In this document: piece by piece, positions 45,481 through 51,490 of the stretch | Position numbering within the stretch: the first letter of the stretch is position 1 | Layout of the letters: each line of letters opens with the position of its first letter | NCBI GenBank assembly: GCA_015680685.1 | Contig: MNCI01030164.1 | Span: 414,580-466,069, forward strand | Length of the DNA stretch: 51,490 bases | From: Gnetum montanum | Taxonomy: Eukaryota; Streptophyta; Gnetopsida; Gnetales; Gnetaceae | Reading direction: 5' to 3' | Made by a program: the position numbers and the translations under genes | The notes under the pieces: generated by a model | The model's input: only the letters and a program-made list of their open reading frames with translations | Database searches by the model: none | Told to the model about the DNA's origin: nothing

Positions 45481-47440
45481 TTGTTCCCCACAAGCATAGG
45501 ACATCAATACACATTTGACATGCTTGGTGCTCATTGGAGTACAACATTAATGTAGCATTAGCATTTTACTTTACATTTGTACCATTTAGACCAACATGGT
45601 TTGCATATTCTAGCATCCGTATATTCAACTTGAAAAATTAGCATTCTAGCATAGTTTTAATGCATTTGGCATTTTGTTTTACATGAGGCATTCTTATCAT
45701 TGGCAATTTTGCACGTGGCATCTTGCACATTTGGCATTCTAGTTTTTCACTTAGCAATCTTTTTTCAAACTCTCTCAAAATTTTTCTAACTCTAGGTGGT
45801 GTAGCTTGAGATCTGAAAAAATTATAACTATTTGCTACGCTCCCTAGGGAGCATACCCAAAAAATCACTAAATTTTCTAACTATCGGTTACACTCCTTGG
45901 GGAGTGTAGCCCCAAAATGAACAAAAACTCAACCAAGAATTTTCTAAACGAGCAAGAAACCAACAAAAAAAATTTCTAACTATTAGGAGCATAGCATCCT
46001 ACCACATCTACAAATTAACCAATTTTAAAAAAGTGTTGTCTACGCTCCCTGGGACATGTAGCCACCAACACCTAAGCTTTCATCATCACGTCTCTTTCAC
46101 CACGTCACCCAATGCCATCATTCACTGATGACATGTGCTAGGGTACTCGCCATGACCATGCCATTGGCAATCTCCCTAGCCCCATTTGCCCCCTTGCTAT
46201 AGCCATCACCCCTATGGCTACACTGTTGTCCCTTTCCTCATTCCCATGGCCTTCTCCCCACATGTCCTTATGATGCCTAACCCTCCCTTTGCCCTAGCCC
46301 TGCACTACCCCCACACCATAAAATAAGTGTTGGCAGAACCTTGTCCCTTGGCTGCAACTATTTTTAGCCATAATGACTTAACCCTAGACCCAATCCTTCA
46401 TTCACCAAACCCTGCCGCCAAAGCACAGAGTTGCAATGCACTCTTCCGCCACCATAGCCCTCACCCACACATCAACAAACCATAAAAAAAAGGAAACAAG
46501 GAAACAAAGGAACCTTGGCCATACACACCCTAGCCACAATAATTTTCTCCCCATTTTGTATCCTCCACATGGTATGGCTCCCAATGAGTGAAATCCCAGT
46601 CCACTACCAGGACAAAACGCTTATTTTTTCCCTCTCCCTCACCACATGCATCGCATCCCTCAAGGATAAATGTACCAAATCCTTCATAGTCCATGAGTTG
46701 TCCCTTGTCCCATTAACCATAGATAATTAAAATAAAATAGCAACACATTAACATAGACCCACAACCCATGCATGCATCTTCTTCCCTTGGTCATGGCCAT
46801 AAAGATGGCCAGGGTGGCGGTAGTCCCTACCAAGGTAAGCAACCCCAGGAACCAAACCCCAACACTAAGCAAGAGAAGTTAAAATGCAAAGAGACAAATG
46901 ATGCAAAAAGAGGCAAGCATAGCAAGAATACATGGCAGTCAACGATGCTCTCCTCTCCTCCACCTACACCCATGGTAAGCATTCCAAGGATCACCTCCCC
47001 TCTTCCACATTAGCGAGTCTAGGGTGTTGATAGTCACTGCAGCATGTCATCCTGGTGCTACACTCTAGCTGCTATGCTCCACTTACTACGCTCTAGCTAT
47101 CACTTCTACTTAAAATTGCACTAGGTTCTATAACTTCTCATTCACACTTTAGAAAATAAAAGTTTACCCTCAATGAATCATGCATATATGCCCTCCCAAG
47201 GTAATTAAATGCACCACCTACTACACCGATGCTCCCACACTTGGGCAAATTTTCCTAAGTTTCTTGTGGAGTGTAGCAAGGGGGTGATCGTAGCAAGGGG
47301 TGAGCATAGTAGCTAGAGTTAGAAAAATTTTTGAACTTTGTTCTAATAATTCCCAAGCTTAGAAAATTTTTAAGATTTTTCTAGTTGCCCAATGAATGCC
47401 CAACCCAATTTCACAACCCAAACACTCTTTGCTTGGCTTG
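45481..47440. other. LTR-like sequence and possible upstream exons
   Basis: 45780-46080 and 47030-47340 carry GCTACGCTCCCTAGGGAGC-type inverted words and TTTTTCTAACT words like the family LTRs. 46080-46990 is GC-richer with short frames on both strands (minus 46402-46584 and 46684-46872), which could be 5' exons of the antisense gene, but no motif supports this. Confidence 0.4.
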
Positions 47441-47454
47441 AACCAATGCATCTT

Positions 47455-47575
47455 GAACAAATCATGGTCCACTAAGACCTTAAACTAGAAAATCATGGTC
47501 TGCCAAGACCTTAAACTAGTAAATCATGGTCCACTAAGACCTTAAACTAGCAATCTATAGCCTTCCAAGGCCCAA
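47455..47575 (+). repeat. Three-unit tandem of AAACTAG word
   Basis: Units of 33-34 bases reading AATCATGGTCCACTAAGACC followed by TTAAACTAG. This is the right-hand counterpart of the 41100-41530 array, so the two flank the antisense gene. Confidence 0.85.
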
Positions 47576-47685
47576 AATCAACTTGCATGTTTAACATCCA
47601 CTCTTGCATGTTTAGGAAATTATTCACTGCATTACATTCCTCATGTTATGCACTTCAACTCTATTAAGATAGGTGAGGCTTAATG

Positions 47686-47706
47686 TTCTTTTTGGTTGTT
47701 TTGTAG
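47686..47706 (+). promoter_or_regulatory. 3' splice-site-like signal
   Basis: A 20-base pyrimidine-rich run ends TTTTGTAG at 47706, just upstream of the RT-side frame. Confidence 0.55.
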
Positions 47707-49453
47707 GATATGTCGTAGGATTACAACACAAGAGCATACGAGTGTCTTCATTCACCTTTGGTCCTCACTGGACCTCATAGTGACCTCATCTAATGCATCA
47801 ATACCCAATGCCTAGACCTTGAGCCCACAGCCCATGATGACTACATAACATCCATAGAAGCACCACTAGATTGGCCCAACCATCTAGTTAGGGCTCTCGA
47901 TCTAGAGGCAAGTGACGTCACTGAGGATCCCCTCGTCAAAGTCCCTATAGTAACACTTAGCGACAAGGTGAATACATTGAAACTTAGTTCCTTATTAGAG
48001 TCTCAACATGTTTAAAACATCACAAAAACACTTCACAACAACATCAAGATATTTGCTTGGTCCTACGAGGACATGCCAAACCTAGATCCTCACATAGTGC
48101 ATCACAATATCATCCTTGATCCTTGCATAAAACCAATTTAACATAAAGCCCATAAGGTTATGCCTAAGGTGGCGTTGGTAGTCCATGATGAAATCACCAA
48201 GCTCTATAAAGCTGGTTTCATCTAGGTTGTTGACTATGCAAACTAAGTCTCCAACATCATGGTTATACCTAAGAAAAATGGAAGTATACACATTTGCATA
48301 GACTTCTAGGACCTGAACAAGGTAACCATTAAAGACAATTTTCTGTTGCTTAGAATTGACCAATTAGTTGATACTATGACTAGTCATGCCTTGTTGTCCT
48401 TTATGGATGGGTTCTCTGGCTACAACCAGATTTGGATCAACCCAGAGCACCAACTCAATACAACCTTCATGACCCCTTGGGGTACATTTAACACACCATG
48501 ACATACAGTTTTAGTAACTACTTATTAGACTTGCTCAATGACTATGTTATGACATAGCAGTTAAGTCCAAAATGGTACATGACCACACAAATGCCTTGGA
48601 TCATGCACTCAAATGTTTCTTTATACATGACCTTAGGCTAAATCCTAAGAAGTGTGTCTTTGGTATCAACATGGGTTGCATGTAAGGTTTCATGGTATCA
48701 GAAATAGGCATATGCATAGACCCCGATAAGGTTAAGGCCATCATCAACTTACCATCACCAACTAACCTTAAGGAGCTATGTGGGTTACAAGGTAGATTGC
48801 AATTCATACATCAGTTTATCCCATGGTTGACTGATAAGCTACAACCAATGCAACATTTGCTCAAAAATGGAGTCCACTTTGAGTGGATAGCTCAATTCCT
48901 AGAGGCATTTGACAACCTCAATCAGGAGCTAGCTTAACTTCCAACAGTCTAGCCTCCATAAGAAAATAAACCTTTTTACATCTATCTTGCAACTTTTGAT
49001 ACATCCATCACTTCTCTACTTTGTCAAAAGCAAGACAATGGCTCAGAGGTTCCTATACACTACCTAAGCCATGTGTTAGTGGTCCATGAAGCAAAATACA
49101 ATGATGTGGAAAAGAACTGCCTCGCCTTATTCTTTGCACTTAATAAGTGGATGCATTATCTCTTCCACAACCAAGTAAACATCATTTGCAAAAGCAATGT
49201 ACTTCGAGCAATTACAATGAACATCTACGAAAGTAGTCGAATCACATGATGGAAAGCAATAATCGTAAAGTTTGACCAGCAAAGGTCAAGCAAAAGCCAC
49301 ACAACTAACAGCTTCACCAATAAACAATCAAGCAATGATAGATCTAGAATTTCCATATGAGCATGTTAGTAGCATAAGCCAAGTGCTTACCAACTTTGAG
49401 GTCATTTTACACTTCAATGACAATTCAACCTCGCCACTCATCATTGCCGCCGT
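47707..49453 (+). pseudogene. RT and RNase H of outer element
   Basis: RT blocks from 48100: EITKLYKAGFI, VIPKKNGSIHICIDF, LLSFMDGFSGYNQI and TPWGTF. The palm Y-x-D-D box that should follow near 48540 is unreadable, because about 100 bases are decayed or lost. NPKKCVFG is near 48645. The thumb and connection are open at 48692-48937 (IDPDKVKAIINLPSPTNLKE, LQGRLQFIHQFI). RNase H begins near 48960 (FYIYLATFDTSI, SHVLVVHEAKYNDVEKNCLA). 49272-49466 has FEVILHFNDNST, where a second RNase H-like domain usually begins. The frame runs into the next LTR at 49454. Confidence 0.85.
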
Positions 49454-49577
49454 TGTTAGGGACTAAGTGTTTTTTACACCAATTAGAACATAAGGGATAT
49501 CACTCACATCATTGTGAGCTTTAATGAACCTTAGGGTTAATCAGTTAATTAAGAACATAAATGATGAGTGGCGAGGT
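49428..49577. repeat. 18-bp perfect inverted repeat across an element boundary
   Basis: ACCTCGCCACTCATCATT at 49428-49445 and its exact reverse complement at 49560-49577, with a 114-base loop. The left arm lies in RNase H coding sequence and the right arm inside the next LTR. Confidence 0.9.
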
Positions 49578-49905
49578 ACCCCTACACTCAACCATACGAA
49601 ACGAGCGTCGCACGCGTGATCCGGTCGAACTCCGCAGATGGACTAGTTGTGGTATCTAGATAGTTAGCCTTAGGTCGCAGTTCGCTGTCTTCCCATCTAG
49701 ACTAGTTTCGCATATGTCATGTATGGTTTAGTCTAGATGAGGTGTATGATCTGTTCTAATCTAATGCTACTCCTGGAGGTAGTGGAAAATAATATTAACT
49801 AATTCTAAGCTAAGAGGAAAAGGTAAGAAAATCTAATCTAGCCTAAGTGCGACAAGCAACCGATTCCTTGATCAACCGTACACATCTTGGACTTCGTGCA
49901 CGACT

Positions 49906-50028
49906 GCCACTGGGACTACCAAGCATAGGCCTAGGTACGCCACTAGGATTACCAAGCACAGACCCCAAATACGCCACTGGGTTACCAAGCATAGATCCCC
50001 CTAGCTACACCACTGGGCTACCAAGCAG
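49906..50028 (-). repeat. 33-36-bp tandem repeat, four units
   Basis: Plus-strand word GCCACTGGGATTACCAAGCA starts at 49906, 49939, 49973 and 50009 (last one ACCACTGGG). Confidence 0.85.
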
Positions 50029-50424
50029 TCACACTTAAATGCTCGTAATCAAGTCGAACTCGTTCCGCTTCTAGGAGTGAAAGGGTGAGAAACTAATTGC
50101 GTTAAGTAACCAATTCCTTAACTAGTCGTACACACCCGTAGATGCTCGTAGTCAAGTCGTACTTACATTGCGCTATGAAAGCAATAAATAACATGAAATA
50201 AATAACAATAAATAAACTAAGTGAATGCTGCAATGATGAAGTAATCTCGATCTTTATTGCCGGTCATGTGCGTGTCCAAGTACGGCACACTCGAATAAAG
50301 ACACCGTACAATCACATTCACCACACTGTGGGCAGACACGGGAAAATTCTAACTCTGGAGGGATCAAACTGCCAGAGCTTCGCTACACTAAAACTGGGAT
50401 GTAAAATGAGGAAGAGCCGCCTCT

Positions 50425-50432
50425 TATTTATA
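50425..50432 (-). promoter_or_regulatory. TATA box of right-hand LTR
   Basis: The minus strand reads TATAAATAAGAGGCGG. Confidence 0.65.
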
Positions 50433-50448
50433 GAAATTGCAGTTGACT

Positions 50449-50606
50449 GCGATATCGCGTACGCAATATCGTAGGGAAGGACGCGATATCGCGGCCCTTG
50501 CGATATCGCGACTCTGATACGACAGGGTGGTGATATCACGGCAACTGATATGATACAACAGGGTGGTGATATCCCAGTGACTGATACAACAAGGCTATGA
50601 TATCAC
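50449..50606 (-). promoter_or_regulatory. GATATC palindrome cluster upstream of TATA
   Basis: GATATC or one-base variants start at 50451, 50465, 50485, 50502, 50532, 50547, 50568 and 50599. Three have the longer palindrome CGATATCG. It begins about 19 bases upstream of the TATA box in minus-strand sense. Confidence 0.75.
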
Positions 50607-50638
50607 AACTATCAGCACTATGAGCAATTCAGGTCTCA

Positions 50639-50652
50639 TCGTACCCCCACGA
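50639..50652 (-). other. Polypurine-tract region of right-hand element
   Basis: The minus strand reads CAGTCGTGGGGGTACGA then the LTR start TGAGACC. The preceding ACTCGAGGACAAGTTTTC is typical of the end of gypsy coding regions. Confidence 0.5.
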
Positions 50653-50764
50653 CTGAATGAAAACTTGTCCTCGAGTTACAGTGATTACACAGTGGATAGG
50701 TATGGGATTATTAACTAGAAAAAGAAATGGGATGATGCCGCAGTGTGGGAAGAAAACAAAACAA

Positions 50765-51397
50765 AGACACAACACACAGAATATTTAGAAAAATGGTGGA
50801 ACTCATGTAGTTTCAGGTGGCAGTGGCTCCTCCATAAGTGTCTTTCCCGTTTCTTGCGCTCCAAGTCTGGGATTTGATAGCATTGAAGTACAGCTTGGAG
50901 TTTCTCCTCTTGTAAGGCCTTGAGTGCCTTGGCATGCATGTAAGTTTGCACTTGTGCCATAGAGGCAACCCAGAAAGCCTTCTATTTTTCTTCTGCCACC
51001 CTTTTATTCTCTGTCAATAGTTATTAAGTCGCTCAGTTCTGAAAGTGTCCAGCTGGTTCTGAGCAACCTTTGGCCCTATATTCGGAAGGTTTAATACTTC
51101 TGAAATGGCTTGAACAGAGAAATTAATAGTCACACCACAAATATTAACCATGGTGCCTTCTTCTTCATTGTTCCAAAATTGATACATTTCCCCTAAGTAC
51201 CAGGCACCGCTTTCAGAGAGGGTATCTCTTGCTTCTGCCTGCCTGGACCATGCGGTAGGAGGATCTTCTTGATGAACGCTGAATGATTATTCCTCCTATT
51301 CTACATGTCGTCTGGCAGGATCTTGTCTTCCACCTCTCCGAGATTGTTTGATTGCGCCTTGAGCAGGACCTTTCTGTTATCCACGTTTCGAGGCCAT
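50765..51397 (-). pseudogene. Additional ORF of right-hand element, putative plant transposon protein-like
   Basis: From the ATG at 51397 (MASKRG), preceded by a splice-acceptor-like TAATTGCAG, the minus strand gives SGAWYLGEMYQFWNNEEEG and VNICGVTINFSVQAISEVLNL. The pattern, a V-x-G-x-x-I/V-x-F-S-x-x-A-I segment ending in L-x-L-P, resembles the domain called putative plant transposon protein in plant LTR elements. A TGA near 51015 and a frameshift lead into a helical, charged tail (HAKALKALQEEKLQAVLQCY, 50960-50765). At least two earlier in-frame stops are present. The role of such proteins is unknown. Confidence 0.45.
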
Positions 51398-51490
51398 CTG
51401 CAATTACACGGGACCAATCGTTAGTAAGGTTGTTACCAAAGTTAGGTTATACCTTACTACTTGCCTTAATAGATTTACTTTATTTCCATG
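51398..51490. other. Window edge
   Basis: Continuation of the right-hand element; nothing further can be read. Confidence 0.4.

Larger units (their letters stand above)
40877..47706 (+). other. Spacer between protease and RT, intron-like
   Basis: Immediately after the stop the sequence reads AAGGTACTCCC, a possible 5' splice site. At the far end TTCTTTTTGGTTGTTTTGTA then G at 47706 is a strong polypyrimidine-AG 3' splice site right before the RT frame. Ogre-type elements splice an intron at this place. The 6.8-kb length is large because it holds the antisense gene at 41723-45480. Confidence 0.55.
25998..49453 (+). mobile_element. Outer Tat/Ogre-like Ty3/gypsy element, split by insertions
   Basis: It comprises a 5' LTR, primer-site motif, gag-protease frame (28136-30921 continued at 39972-40876), a long spacer with intron-type signals (40877-47706), then RT and RNase H (47707-49453). 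RT motifs FMDGFSGYNQI and TPWGTF are of the Tat/Athila type. A spliced intron between protease and RT is a known Ogre trait. Integrase and 3' LTR lie beyond the window or are displaced by the insertion at 49454. Two later elements interrupt it: 30922-39971 and 49454 onward. Confidence 0.75.
49454..50638 (-). repeat. 3' LTR of right-hand element
   Basis: Plus-strand ends TGTTAGGGACTAAGTG and AATTCAGGTCTCA. It is richer in CpG than the rest of the window, so probably younger. It contains a TATA box, a GATATC cluster, and a 33-36-bp repeat at 49906-50028. Only one copy is in the window, so the left end rests on the TG dinucleotide and on loss of the RNase H frame. Confidence 0.6.

Overview
The window looks like heterochromatic, retrotransposon-packed DNA from a land plant with a very large genome. 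A gymnosperm is my best guess, but this is inference: there are many old, heavily mutated LTR retrotransposons, nested insertions, LTRs well over 1 kb, AT-rich sequence and no intact host gene. Almost every coding region is broken by stops and frameshifts, so nearly all protein calls below are pseudogenes.

Layout. 60-2090 (+): an internally deleted Ty3/gypsy element (gag, protease, then directly the integrase C-terminus). 2091-8850: non-coding repeat DNA with two minisatellites and a possible LTR. 8850-13265 (-): a decayed chromovirus-like Ty3/gypsy element with gag, protease, reverse transcriptase (RT), RNase H and integrase in order; to its right lie a 338-bp perfect TC microsatellite and a 20-bp-phased array of AGACGTCT-like motifs. 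About 15950-19640 (-): a second decayed Ty3/gypsy element. 20516-25997 (-): an LTR-bounded unit whose interior carries an intronless CCR4-type deadenylase pseudogene, a G-quadruplex-type tract and a 5S-rRNA-derived segment.

25998-49453 (+): a large Tat/Ogre-like Ty3/gypsy element (LTR, conserved primer-site motif, gag-protease frame ending at 40876, intron-like spacer, 3' splice-site-like signal at 47706, then RT and RNase H). It is split by a complete 9.05-kb element of the same family inserted in the opposite orientation (30922-39971, LTRs of 1640 and 1639 bp, 5-bp target duplication). That inner copy has gag and protease but no RT or integrase. The spacer of the outer element holds an antisense gene remnant (about 41723-45480) with at least six short GT-AG introns and no family I recognise. 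49454-51490 (-): the LTR and 3' part of another, less decayed element, with a GATATC palindrome cluster immediately upstream of its TATA box.

Order of events from the nesting: the deadenylase-bearing unit inserted first, the Tat/Ogre-like element landed in its LTR, then the inner copy and the right-hand element landed in that one. The most unusual items are the deadenylase copy between LTRs, the antisense intron-containing gene, the gag-protease-only element nested in its own relative, and a bias of premature stops to TAG that suggests decay of methylated CAG sites.
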